A stretch of DNA of 64,000 nucleotides from Blastomussa wellsi (Eukaryota > Cnidaria > Anthozoa > Scleractinia > Plerogyridae). Made by a program: the position numbers and the translations under genes. Under the pieces are notes generated by a model that saw nothing but the letters and a program-made list of their open reading frames with translations, was not told the origin of the DNA and did not search any database. The stretch's first letter is position 1. Each line of letters begins with the position of its first letter. Shown one piece after another: positions 1 to 14,200 of this stretch. Location of the stretch: the NCBI GenBank assembly GCA_947652115.1, contig OX393563.1, positions 9,025,942 through 9,089,941 on the forward strand, written 5' to 3'.

Positions 1-119
1 CGAATACGTTTGGTATCGCTAGCATGAAAAGAGCATATCGGTTGTCCTGTCAAAGAACGTATGGTAGTTTATTGGTGAAAAAAGGTTATTTTTTATTAAT
101 TAAACTTGTTTCTTTGCAG

Positions 120-2233
120 AGAAGGCCGCTACCTGCTTATCATGACAGAAAACTTTGCAGCTCTACCAAGAGTAAAACAACTTTTGTTAGAAAAAGATTC
201 AGAGGAACCATATGTTATTTTTGGTAGTGGTTTCCCAAAAGATCAGTTATTCACTCAGGTGAAAAAGATTTTTCTGGCATTTTGTTGCTGTAATGTTGTC
301 TGTCTGTCTGTCTGCCTCTGTCTATATGTTCGCTCGAAACGTCAGCTTTTGAATCTCTTTACGGTGGCCAATTCACATTATCAACCTAGTTGATAAAACC
401 AAATTATCTTGCTATACTTCTCACCGACACAGCACCACACTTTCTTTAGAAACTTACCCACTTTATTTATATGTCCGTCAGTTTCTTGTCACTAGTGTAG
501 AAATAATGGTAAAGTGATGACGTCACAAAAACTAAATTTATGAAATTGTGGGATTTACTGGGATATTCTGAAAGTACATGATGAGCAATGCCTACTTGCC
601 GAAAATCGGCATCTTATTTCATATTTCAATTTGGGTTTGAGATATTGGCCCTTTCGTGCTTCAGTGACTCAATACAAATCATTGAAATTTTGTCTTTGTA
701 CAAAATTACAAGGATTTGTATGGAGTCACTGGAGCATGAAAGGGCCAACATCTCACCCCCAAATTGAAATAATATACTGATTTTTGGCAAGTAGGCATTC
801 TTCATCGTGTACTTTCTGAAGATCTTAATGAATCCCATAATTTCAAATTTTTAAATATTTGTGACGTCACACTTTACCACTCAATTGTTTCATATAACAA
901 ACTATATGTTGTTTTGACGGCATTTTTTACCTTAGGTTTGCCGCAACATCAACCGTGTCAAGATTTGCATGGAAACTGGCAGGACGGTGATTTTGTTAAA
1001 TCTCGAAAACCTCTATGAGAGCTTGTATGATGCACTAAATCAGGTCAGTCAAGTTTATCTTACAAAGCACATCATCGCCATTGCCCAAACTTGTACGTTT
1101 ATAATGTAATATGCAATGCGTCGAAGCAATACTTTAACGTTTCACTTGTGAATGAAACAATTTCCCATTCCAGAGTTTTAACTGTTGAGGACCGTTAAAA
1201 ACCCGCAGCCTACTATTTGTGTTTTATTTATATATAACTTTGGTCTTCCAGTATTACGTGACTTTTGGAGGAGAGAAATATGTCGATTTGGGACTTGGCA
1301 ATCACCGAGTCAAATGCCGCGTTCACAAAGATTTCAGGTAATCTCTTTTTAATGCGTTATACTGCAATACCTCTTTCGGATAAATCTATGTGGCACGTCA
1401 GCAGCGCCCCTGATAAGATTTAAGATATGACGTAATCAGGGTGGATTCAGTTCACTTGGAGCTTAATCGTATATGTAAATATGAGCCCAAATATTTGATA
1501 GTTGTTTAATGATTCGCTTTATACTTAAGTGTACCTTGAATGCAGCATTATTTTCCTGGTAAGGTTTCCTTTCAGGATTTTAAAAATCAGTGTTTCTTTA
1601 CAACAGACTGATTGTCATCGCCGGTAAAGACGTGGTTTACAACAAGTTTCCTATTCCGCTGATTAACCGCCTGGAGAAACATTTCCTTGTAATGTCTTCT
1701 GGTCTTACAGAGCCGCAGGAAGAACTGACCAGGAAATTAAAATTCTGGGTTGAAAACTTTGCTGATGTTTTCCAGCCAGCTCACGAGAAAAAGAGGTTTT
1801 TACTATAAAATTAAATAAACGCACTTTGTCTTTTTCACATCTTTTCCATAGAGCTTCATGTAGTTTGAATAAAACTATGGGTAGTTAACATCAGTACCGA
1901 AGCTTTAAATACGTGTAGGACTGTACTTTAACACTAAACTGTTTATTTATTGGTCCTGAAGCAGTTTATTGGTATAAAATAGAACCATATACAAATCCTA
2001 TTTCAGTTTTTTGGAACTACATTACTTATCGTATTATCCAGTATTGTGCACAATAATATTAAATCTCATAGCTATCTCTTTATTCTTTGTTTTCAAGGAC
2101 ATTTACAAAAGGAGACGCTTTTATCGGTTACCACGAGGACTTTGTTCCAGCTGTGGTTTTGCAAGTTTGTGCTGAGCTTCACGACAACGGCTCAGTTTTG
2201 TCGGAAGAGGACAGGCCGTCCTGGGAAGAAAAT
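120..2233 (+). CDS. RNF213: Copy A exons 1-5: C-terminal part of the last AAA+ module
   Basis: Exons 1-5 (120-258, 936-1043, 1252-1337, 1607-1795, 2098-2233) encode about the first 219 residues visible here. They contain IFGSGFPKDQLFTQVCRNIN, LNLENLYESLYDALNQYYV and VVYNKFPIPLINRLEKHF. These are hallmark blocks of the AAA+ region of vertebrate RNF213; the NR of LINRLEKH sits where AAA+ proteins place an arginine finger or sensor. The Walker A and B motifs of the active AAA units lie upstream, outside the window, so ATPase competence cannot be judged. Bases 1-119 look intronic: the acceptor ttctttgcag ends at 119 and the first full codon follows one base later. Confidence 0.9.
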
Positions 2234-5200
2234 GTAAGTTTCTCTATAAATTGTAATAAGTGTCATGTACAGAGCCACTTTCTAAAAGGCCGAGTTTTAG
2301 TTCACGATTCTTTGGCATTAAGACATTTTCCCCATTTCCAGTCCTTGATCGTTGGCATGGCTGAGTTTGGTACGGTACAGTACATAACTAAAAGATCGAT
2401 CATAAAGATCACAAGGAAGGCATCATTGAATTCTGGATTTTTCTTTTGAGTCACGGCGTTACTAACTTGGTACATGCATGTGTAAATCTTTGGCAAAAGC
2501 GATTTTACGACATATGCTTGCAACAATTTTATTTATTTATTTGTCAGATACTTTTTTTATTATTTTATTTGCCACATAAAAGAAAGAAAAAAATTGATGA
2601 AAACAATACGGCGAGGAGACCTCCAGGAAACCACCGAGCTTATAGGGGAGGCCACCTCGGTTATCAATATATTTTATAATTAGGCTGTATATGTGCGGCT
2701 TGGGCAATTCAGTATCATTTCTTTAGGAATTGTTGAAGTGCTTCAAATTGAACGTTAAGCCTGCTAATGATCGCACGCTAGTTAACTCAACGTACGATAA
2801 GTGTGGGGTCGAGAACCGTCACTAAGGAAAAGAGGTTAGCGTTTAAATTCTTCCAAAATAATACCATGTGTGTCCTGTGGAAGAAGACAGAAGACTTATT
2901 TGACCGTTAGCTAATTCACCAACGCTAGCTCGATTTAATTTGTCTACATTCCAAAATAACAACAGGTTCTTGGATGTCCTTTAGACAATGCCGTTGTTTT
3001 TCCCCAGGTACTCAGATGTTGCCAAGAGCGTTTGCTTCAATGTGCGACACCTGATTCAGTTACGCGTCTTCGCAACTCGCGCCTGAACGCACAGGCAGGC
3101 GATTTATGGACCACGTATTTCCGCGAACAGGAGCATTCAAGCCTAGTTAACTTTCTAAATAAAGCTCTGGGAGACGTCAAGTCACGTGCAACAGGCAACA
3201 CTAACAAAGCGCTGCGTGCCCAAGTAAGGATGCTGACCGCAATCATTACGATAACAATTAGCTTTTACGCAGCGGTGGCGGATACAGGGGAGAGGGGGAG
3301 GAGTGCGCCCCCCCCCCCCCCTTTCCCTAACCGAATTTTTTGTTTTTACTACTTGTTTGAAGCTGAGATTCTCGCTTATTGTCACTCAACTGAGTTTGCA
3401 CCCCCCCTATCAAAAATTCCTTGATCAACCCGTGCGTATGATTTGATCTCAGTTAAATGCACAGTACAATGATTTTTCCTGTAGCTGTACTTTCTTGTGT
3501 TGATATTTACTGGTGTTTTAGTTTTTGCGTGTTTTTTCCAGATTTCGACGCATTCACGTCTCCTGTCCTACAGAGATATTCCAGTCATAGCCGAGGCTGT
3601 TGATCTTTCTGCAGGCTGCGTGAAGTGTGTGTCACTACAGCAGTTCCAAACCGAACAACAATTCTGTAACAGCGTAGGGTAATGCATGCATTTTGTGTCG
3701 TGTATGGTTTCCAATTTAACGCTTTTCCTACAAGGGAATACATAGTAATTGCGGTGACCTGAAAGTAAAACTAGGGTGTCTTGAACAGTAAACATTTACA
3801 AACGGAAGCACACCTGTCATTTTTACGCAGTTATGTACTCAACTTTTAAGTTAAAAGTAGCTGTGACTGATTAAAGAAAGCCTGAAAAATTGACCTCTGA
3901 GATACCGTACAGGGCTCTACAAAAAAGCTATCAAGCCAAATGGGAGCTGGTCACTTTGCGAGTTCGTAGTATTCCCTAGAAGTCGGTGCATGATTTGAAA
4001 GTTATTACTGTATGCTTCCATAAGGCAACTTGGAAAATCAACTATTTAAGCAGGCAGCAGAATGTAAATGGTCCATTTTCTTTCACCGCAGGAGGGACTT
4101 TTGGGCAAGGCTCGGAGGCAGGGAGAGCTTGTTAATTGTGCAATGCGATTCTGCGGACCCAAGCTTGGGCCTGGTAGCATGCTCTCGACATTTGCTCATG
4201 GAAGAATGTCGGGATATGGAGAAAGAGTTAGATCCCGCTTCGATTTGTCCCAGTCACATCTTGATGATTGTACAGCTGTCTAGAGTAGCAGGCGGTTGTT
4301 CTGATTTCATTGGCGTGCAGGGTGAGGATTGGCAGTCAGTTCACATTGACGAGTTGTGCCCGCCTAGTGAGGAGATGCCACCGATAGAAGCATTGATGGG
4401 GCGTTCGGTTAGCACAATTTTTGACAGTGTTCTTCACGAGACAGAACCTATAGCTAACCTGACTGTAGGCCAGGTTCTTGCCAGCTGCGTTCAAGAGGCA
4501 GCAAGCAGAATTGAAGATGATGAAACTACTCTCGGAAGGGCAACCAAAAGAATTGAGTTGTTGCTGAAGTTACTTTCTTCAAAGACAAACACTGGTGAGA
4601 CTAACTTTATAATTTTTTGCTCTATGTGTATTGTCTATGGCCGTTGAAAGGAACTACTGCTGTGCAAACCGTTGCTCTAGATCGTTCTTGTTGACAATAA
4701 AGGCCGGAATAACAGTAAGCAAACAACTATTTGTCTGGAATTTCGGCTAGCTTGGAGCTTTATTTTAATAAGAACATTCATTTGTACCTTTATGGTTTTG
4801 TCTCGAATACAGTGTATTTAGTTTATAATCCTTAAAAGACATTCTTGGTAAGTAAATTGTTGATCATATTCAGTGCTGAATTTTGAATAGGTGACGGTCG
4901 TCTTGAGATGGTGCTAGGCAAACGTCTGTGTCACCTGTTACATCAAAAGGACCTGCGAGCATTGAATGAAGGAAACCAGTGGCTTCAAACCGAAGCCTTG
5001 TCGCCTAGACTACACGAGACTGGAACATTCAAAAAAGCCCTGTGGCGCCGTTTCCAATCCGTTGTGTCGCCCATCCTGGCAGAAGTTATAGCATACGCTG
5101 ATCGCGACGGAAATCTTGAATTGGCTGCCAGTGAAGAGCCTTGGGTGGTAAACCTGTGGTTGAGGCTCTTTGAAGACAGTTCCCTTACTGAGCTTAGCTT

Positions 5201-8200
5201 TGAGTCCTTTCAAGAGGGCGGGGATGTTCCAGTGGTTCGTAACAAGGTTCCAGTTGTAAAATCAGGATATCGTTCGCATGCCTTTCAGTGCAGGTTTCCC
5301 TTTTCATGGCTTCTCAAAGAGCGTATAGATAAGCTGTATCAAGACGCGAGAAGTATTGCAGGTGAGCTTCGTGATAACCTGCGATCAGGTGTTTTTATTT
5401 ATTTACTTTTTTTTTGCGGCCAGAGAAAGAAATTTTTTTCCTTCCACTGGCCGCGAAAAATAAGAACGTCTGATCGCAGTTCCTGTATTTCGCGTTACTT
5501 TTTTGTAACTGCAAGATGAGGATAGCAAAACTGCATATCCCATACATAGATACTTTATCGTACTCGCTTGTATATTTTTCCACTTGCTTAAAGGAGCTAC
5601 GTCACGGAAACTCATCTTGAAAAAACTGGCAGGTTTTTTAAGTTTGTCGTTTGTAATCGGTCTATATCGTTGTCATTCGAAACAATCCTTGTATAATTTC
5701 AGCATTTTATTATCCCGTTGGTGTTTTTCGGCATTATAAAACTCCTACTCTTAGATTTCCTTCACTTTTAAAGTAAATGGGAAAATGGCTTCAAATGCCG
5801 TGACACTGCTCCTTTAAAACGTGTCTATTATTTTTCAGCCAATTCCCATCAAAACGTCACGGAATGTTTGCGAGGATTGCTGAACAATTCAGAAGTGAAG
5901 TCTATTGTTTCAGAGGCCATCAGTGAGGGTGGCGAGGAGTCGGTAGTGGCTGGCTATCTGTACGACTTTACACACATGGTTTATAAACCTCATGTTGAGG
6001 AGGAGCTGGAGGTAAAAACTGAGATATATTACGTTCTGTTTTATCTTTATTCCTGAGAGGTGCTGTGGCCTAATGGTTAGTACGCTGGACTGGCCTGGAC
6101 ACTGCGTTGTGTAACACACTTTAGGGGCGGTACGCAGCTCTTTACAAGGTCCCACAGTATTGGCTGAAAAAATGATAAACAAACAACATTAACAATGAAT
6201 CCTAGTCCTAAGACAATAGAGCTGTGTGCTATAAATGAAATTAGGGGTTCTAGAGAGCTGCGAACTATCTCATACTTTACTCTCGGCTCAGTGTCCCTCC
6301 GCATCCAGGTGTATAAATCCCAGGGGGGTACTCAAAATAATACATGACGGGGGGGTCCGACGGAGCCTCGTACTGCAAACCCAAAAAAATACACGACCCT
6401 GAAATTTTAGACCCAAAAAAAAAAAAGGCACAAAATTTCATACCCAAAAAAATACACGACTTTAAGACCTCAATTTGGATTTATTCAATCAAACAGAACC
6501 TTCTAATGCACAATTTTGCACCTATAAGCTAATGAAATTGATATGTCCGTTAGTGTCTCTTCATCCTCCCTTCTGCTCCACATTTACAGATAGGTCCTCA
6601 TTGTGACACTTTATAACCCAAAAAAATACACAATTTTTTTCAAGACCCAAAAAAATACGTGACAGATTTTTCGACCCAAAAAAATACCGAGCATGTAAAT
6701 TTTAACCCCAAAAAAATACGTCGGACCCCCCCGTCATGAATATTTTGAGTACCCCCCCTGGGGTATAAATAATAAGCTCCGGCATGATGGGCTACTAGGC
6801 TCTTTGCAGACTTTACCATATTTTATCTTTATTCACATTATAGCTTCACGCTTCTTAAAAAGATTCAGACAAGCTAGGTCATTAAAACATCTGAACACTA
6901 CAAAAACGTGGACACACTGAAGAGTGTGTCGTTGCAGAAACGTGATAACACATTCGTATAGTAGCTGTGATATTAATTATCATCAATAAACAAACATCGT
7001 GCTGTTTTCGATCGTCAATAGCAATACATGTATTATAATCCTTTTAGGTTGTTCAAAAAGCGATTACAGCCGCTGCAAAAGAGGTTCATTATGCAGTCCT
7101 GAAGCCAGGCGAGAATTTTTCTATGGATTTGGCACTGGTACATGTGGCACATTCCCGTATTCAACAGCGACTCAACTGTTTATCCCTCTTACTGCAATCC
7201 AGGCCTGATATTGTGCCAGACCTTCGAAGCAAATTCTCTTGGGATGAAAACGAAATGGTGAGTGGTGCTCTGCTTGGCCTTCTCGTTATCTTCTTCTTCT
7301 CGTTATCACCAAGCATCCAATGCATGCACATAGGCTTATTTTCGTAAATGTAATTTAGGTACTGTAATTCTGAGCTGACTAAGTACTGTATTGTAAAGTA
7401 AACATTTTTCCTTGAAAAATAGTTCAGTTTCTCTGGACGATGTTACAGGAATAAATGGTCTTCTAAATTATCATTGAAATTGTTTTCCAGTACCCATTTG
7501 CCTAGAAAACAAGTATTACAACGGCAAAACATAATAATAATAATATAAACTAATTTAAAGATTGGAAAAAAAGCCTTTGCAGACTGCTGAAAATGTGTGC
7601 AATTAAACAGGAAAGTAAAAGCTTAAAAATATATTTTTTCGTAACCAGTGCAGCTACATGTGAACTCAGTACTATAAATATAAGCTCGACGACTGTTTCT
7701 CAGGTTAACCGATCATTAACTGATCTCAAGGGCTCGGAATTCCTAATCAAAGAACGCAGGCAAGTCACCTGTAAAAACGACGCCAAAAGACAAGGCGTTT
7801 CCGTTATATTAATAAAGAATTACCCGAAACGAATAAAATTTGTTACACCGCGTTTTTTCCAGCGAGTGGATATTGAAAAAACCTGTGGCTTTAATAAAAA
7901 AATGATTTTTTCATTTTTAGACTGTTGATGCCATGGCTCTGCAAATGTGCTTGGAGCGTATGGAACCTTGTACAGAAGATGTAGAAGATACGTCACGAAG
8001 GCAGGCATGGTGTGACCAAGTCTTGTCAGTGAAAAGCCCAGTTGAAGAAACAATCGGGGGGAACTCTTCGGGAGACAACCCACGCGTTGGTGAAAAAACC
8101 GAGTTAATCCTTACTCGGTGCAGGTAGGATTTGCTATTATTTTGCTGAATTTTTGTTCAGGTCAGTCATTAAATCCAGTATGTTCATCCTGATATTTATT

Positions 8201-11200
8201 TTGAGTATAGGGTTTATTCCCCAAGTTGTTTAGTCACGTGATGTTCAGTGGTTAGGATTTTACTTCCGATTTTCATTTTCAGATGCATGTGGCAGCGTCT
8301 TAGTGCAGTAAGAATGTTCATTGAGCACGTGTTTCCATCCCACGGTGAAATGGATCCTCAAGATTTGCAAAACATTTTAAGACTTTGGAAGGTAAGATCT
8401 GCCCGGATTTTCCATGGGAAAAGGAAACTACGTACATAGCCATATTTCTAGACTATTAGTATTTTTATTATTTCGTCGTATTTTGTAGGCCCTTGGTGAC
8501 AGGACGAACTTTTCAAAACTAGAGTCTCTCACTATTGTTGAACGGTTTTTGGTGAGCTGCAGTGAGGACTCAATTCAAAGATTGCAATCGTAAGTCTGCC
8601 ATTTAATCATCTGGGAGAGCACATGTTGGTGCGTGCGTTTCTGTTTTGAAGTTAGCATGCACATACTAATTAACCTGCTTTCTCAGCGGTGATATCACTT
8701 CCTTTGTCTGCAGAGACAAGCCTGAAGATCATGAAAAATTTCTTCACCGTTGCAATGCATTCTTCATGGATATCGTCTCAGTGTTTTGCTTTGGAGAAGA
8801 CGTGCGCTTTTTGGATCAGGAAGTGTTTGAAATGCTAATGCGGTTTGTTACAGGAACACAGTCAGCTCGTGAAACAAAAGAATTTTCACCATTTCCTGAG
8901 TTTGGAGCGGACAGGAGTCCTGTAGTGAGATCATTTCTCTTACAGCAACTCATCAACTCCAGGTAGGTCTCTCTGTGTTCATATGCCTAACTGCAGTACG
9001 TGCTTATTGACAGTATTTCAAGGTCAGTTTCATGTTGTTAGCGCAGTCACCGGTGACTGCGCGCAAACAAAGCATTTTCTCAACCTGTTTCCTTTTCGTT
9101 TGCTCTTCTCTGTTTTTTTCTTCTTCACTCCCTGTCACTTTAAATCATTTGTTACGTTTTAGTTCGCGTCCTTACTCAATTAAGCTAATTATTATTAGGA
9201 AAAACTAGTCAGCCTCCGCCATTTTCGATGGCATCGAAATTATAGAAATTGTATGGTGATGCGCAAACGTATTGTATTGCTGAAGGTTAGGTTACTACAA
9301 GTGTTCAAATTACCTTTAGCAAGGGATTTCTTTCGTTTCGACACAATCCGCGTAAAATATAATACTGAAATTCTCACATGTAAACAATAACAAAGGTGTG
9401 GCTCCTAGTCAGCCACACCTTTGTTTTTGTTTTTATCTACATAGTTTTTACGTGGAGCGTGTCAAAATGAAAGAGATCACTGAAAAACTTGCCAAAGGTA
9501 AGATCACTTCCAGGAGCACACCTTACAGCAATGCGATTTTGCTTCACCGACTAGGGCCCTTTAATGCGACTGCAGTCGCCCTTTTAAGGAACATATTACA
9601 TTTGCTATATTGCTTTTACTGACTGTATGTAATCTTCATCATCTTTCCGTCCAGTGACGAAAAAGCAAAGAAACACCTCGCGCGTTTCCTTTTAGAAGCT
9701 CAGGGTCTATCATCAGAAGTGCCTCATATTCTAAACGTTTGTTCTCTCGCTGTGCAGTGTATGGAGGTATGTATAGAGGGCAAATGTCATATTTAAAGAT
9801 AAACAATTGATAGCTAGGTGCATAAAACTGTGGTGATAACTTGGGAAACCATGGCCTACGATTAACCCCAGGTATTCTCTTGTTTTCCAAAAGCAGTGTG
9901 GTAGAATATTCCTGAAATACATGATCATACTAAATTGCCTATACTTTTCTGCACAAATGTATCCCTTTAATTGTAGAACTCGTGGACCAGTTCGTTTTCC
10001 AAGAATGCCAATCTCGAACTTTGCATTTACATCGGCCTCATTATCAAGTTATGCCAAGACGCACTCAAGATCCTGAATGAGGAATTCACAAGTTCCGATG
10101 AACTGCAAGTCGATTCACTAAAAGCAATAGCAATGGCGCGTTACACTCTAGGTACGACTGCGGAGTTCCTGTACCTGAGCTGTGTTAGTGATGACGAGAA
10201 GTGGAGAAAACATGACGTTCGTGTTGCCCTGGATCATCTTTTCACCAAAGTTAAGGCGTTGTGTACATCCGGACCTTCCAGGTCACCTGCTCTGTATCTG
10301 CTTAAACAGCTGGTCAAACGTTACGGGGGACATTCAATTGCCACAATTTCTCAAAACGAAGAACTTTCATGGATCGTTCCTGCTGAATTCCAACGAAGAA
10401 GGGTAAGATGCTTGTTTCAGTCTTTGTTACATCATAACGCTGATTATTTACTTGTTACCTTGAAATATATTGACACAGCGATGGAAGCATTGAGTGAGGT
10501 ATGTGTTGCGAGAACGTGGACTGTCTTTTGACCCAACATGCACGAAAACGGATACGAGTTAAGCACAGGATCTACAAAAAAATTCTCTTGATTCGCAAAA
10601 ACATGTATTTTGGGGTCTGCAAGAATATTTCCTAGAGTATAATAGACCAATTTCGATATTTAAAATTCCGGTTGAAACAATAGACCTCAGCACGAGGCTC
10701 CGGAGTATAAATTATAGAGTTTGTGGGATTTATTCCCCGGAGCCTCACAGTGATGTCTATTGTTTTAGGCTTAATTTTAAAGTATCGAAATTGGTCTATT
10801 GGTGACAGGCTCAGTGGCCATTTTATCTTGATCATCGAATCATATAATCTATATGTATTTCTGTATCAATAACAGATCTGAGCATTTTATATATTTTTGA
10901 GTAACTTAAACTTTTAAAAGAATGATTTTTATCCTTAATTGTTTTTCTTAGGTGTCCTTAGCATTTGTATCTTTTTATTGAGTACGCGACCCCACAAGCT
11001 TGTTAGCTTTGAAATTTTTATCATCTATAAATAAAGGTTGTATGTATGTATCAATTCAAGACGAACAAATTTTTCACAAATTTAAATACCATTATTTTAC
11101 CTATTTTTCTACAGGATGATGGGATGAGTCTAGACAGGTTCTTGGTGTATGGAGAGCTGTATCGGGAAGTGAGAGATTCTTTAGCAAGGGCTATCTTAAG

Positions 11201-14200
11201 TGGCAACCTGGATGAGCTTGTTGCGTCACTAGAGGTAACATGTAACCTCTCTGTGACCCTTTTTGATATGAAATCTTGCCTGTTTTGAAGTAAAGAATTT
11301 CTTATATAATAGCGGTAAGAGCTGTGAGTGCGTTGTATTTCTCTACAATTTTAAGCTTATTGTGACTTGGGTTTCGTTAAAGGTTAGTCTGCAGTCGGGC
11401 CTAGTGGCCAATCAGGCCGGAGCTTATCCCGGTTTCTGTAACATGAAGCGACAGAGTATTTCTACTCCCCCCTGGATGGGACGCTAGTCCATCGCAGGGT
11501 TACCCCCCAGCAGTAAATTCGCCGGTACCCATTTATACACCTGGGTTAAGAGAGGAACTGTGAGAGTAATGTGTCTTACCCAAGAACACAACGCAGTCCC
11601 CGGCTAGAGACTCGAACCCGGACCGTCCGATCCGGAGTCCAGAGCACTAACCATTAGGTAACCTGCGATCAGGCAATTTTTTTTAGACGTTTTCTTTTTT
11701 TAACTGATGAAGAAGAACCGGTGGCCATCCGCCTGCTAAGTCAGCTGTCAAAACCACTGCAGTTAATTGGCTTTAATTTGGTGGATCGGATTTCCACCAG
11801 GCGCGAAAAATGTCTGCAGAATAATTTTTTGGATACGCAACAAATATATTTAAAAAACGTCCTCGCGTATAAAAATGAAAATTTATTTGGAAGAAGGTTG
11901 AACTGGTGTTCGCGGGGTTATTTCAGTAACTAAGACGAATTATTTCTATAACAACATTCGTTGGGTTTATAACGTGGGCGATTAAAGTATTTTTAATTCA
12001 CCGGTAAACACCCTTAAATTATTTCAAAAACCCGTTGGGCTAAACACCAAAACGTCTCCACGCAAACAGATTACGCGTCTTGTAAGCATTTAAAAACGCT
12101 CTCTGTGCTCGGCCTTTTGAGAATTATGCCATAAAATTGTCAGGGTTCCAGCTAAATCGTTACAATCGTTCGAACTTGTAAACATACTTTGTCTCGACCG
12201 GAAGCCTCATTTAAACAAGACAGCCAATGAGAACACAAGCACGTCATAAGCATTGTTTCTCGACCAATCAGATAAAAAGCCAAAATCTGGCTTTTTTACA
12301 TGCAACCTGTACAAGAAATGTATCATGCCCTCCTTCCCAGAGATGATAAGTAGGGAGGGAGGGCATGATCGCAGGTTAACCATTAGGCCACTACGCCTCC
12401 CACTGGGTTTCGTTAACTCTACAGTTATTCGAAAATTGTTAGTTGATATTCCAACTGAATGCTGCAAGGTAAATGTGATTGCAAAATGGTTAACGTACTT
12501 ACCAATAAGGTTATACGTGTTGTTATTTTTAGGCTTTGCGAGAAATACCAGGACATGCCAGAGATATCGTTATACTGCTGGCTGTGTATCGAGAGGTCGC
12601 TGTACCGCAAGGAATGTGGGCACAAGACCAGCAGTTTCAACATGACGTAGGTTGCATCTTTTCCGCTCACAGTAAACTGCTTACTGCAAGCATTACATGA
12701 TTTTTTCATTATGTGTAAAGTATATTGTGGTTCAATAGGCCATTTCCAAGCTGCCTCCTTTTCAAAACGAGTCTAAGTGCGAAACCGTTCCTGTTAATGA
12801 TGAGTTTACTTTGCTTGACAATGCAGGGTAGAACACATTTTTTTGTGAATGGTTTCGGACTCGTTTTTAAACAGAGGCAAAAAAAGAACTCGGAAATGGC
12901 CTATTTCACCCTTGCTATAATTTCCTATTTTCCTTTGTTCTGGTGTATGGTAATTTATGATAATAAGTATAATACAAGGGGGAATGACAAATTGTACCAA
13001 GGCAAAATACATTTTTTAATTCCTGATTAAGGGATTTGCAAAGGAAACAACAACACTAAGTTAAATATGGTTTTGGTTTTCGAGTTATTCATGGTGATAT
13101 GATATTTTATATTTTTCAGAAATGTGCACAAATAGCAGATGTCATCCTGAAAAGGGGAAGATTCTTGTCTACAAATGTAAGTCGAAATACAAGTTATATA
13201 AATATTGCCGGTTCAGTTCTGTTTGCAGGAAGTTCGTCGTAACACCAAAATATTGCACATTAATGACAGCTGGATTGTATTGTTGCATATAGAAGCGTGC
13301 ATCTTTGTATTGAGCATTGTAACACCAATCGAACAGAGAACTATGCCTTTTCTCCTGAGTGTTAACGTTTTCGTGTTTTTACGCGTGTTTATTAATGCTT
13401 ATTACCGTAACCTTTGTTTCTTTTAGTTTGAAGATGGTATAGAATACCTTATAACATGAAATTTTCGCGACACTTTAATTTCGCTATTTTTTAAAAGCGA
13501 AAATAAATGTCGCGAACATAAAGTGACGCGAAAATTAAGTGACTCTTCATTGTGGCCATGATACTGAAATTAGTTCTTACACAAATTTCAGCCTTGGACA
13601 CCTGTCCGTTCTTCAAAGGCTCTTAAATATTTGCTTTTCTCAGCCTCGACGCTCTTATAAGAAAAAGTTCTTACAAAAAGAGTATAATTATAAAAATATG
13701 TATGGCTTCTGAGAACTGTTTCGTTGTTATGGCTGTTACTATTGAGTTAAGTCGTAATTCAAGAAATATTTAACACCGTGATTACGATAGAAATAGTCAA
13801 ATTAAACTAATAACGTTGGTAAAATCGCGAAATTAAAGTGAGCTTGGATACAACGTATGCCACCTCCGAAATCGCGAAATAAACGTGTTGCGAAAATTTC
13901 ATGTAATAAGGTAATACCGAAATATAGCATCGAAAATTTCCTTGTATTATTTGTCTATATAGCGGTAACAATGCAACTACTTGGTTTAACGGTGTACGTT
14001 TATCCAGTTGCCCAGTTATAAGTGACAGAGGCTTCAGGGGTTTATAGATCTCAGTTCATAAATAAACAACAAAGCAAGATAAAACTTTTAAAGTACTTTA
14101 TAATTAGCGAGCGTACCTTGGTTCTCCATGAAATATCCCACACCACGGTAAATCCATAAATGTTGTGCTGTTGATATCTCATATAGGCTCGCCATTTGGC

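Noticed and set aside
9445..9497. Possible extra exon of copy A encoding FYVERVKMKEITEKLAK, with an acceptor and donor.
   Set aside because: Including it puts the next exon (9655) out of frame and runs into a stop; joining 8962 to 9655 directly keeps frame and matches copy B exactly.
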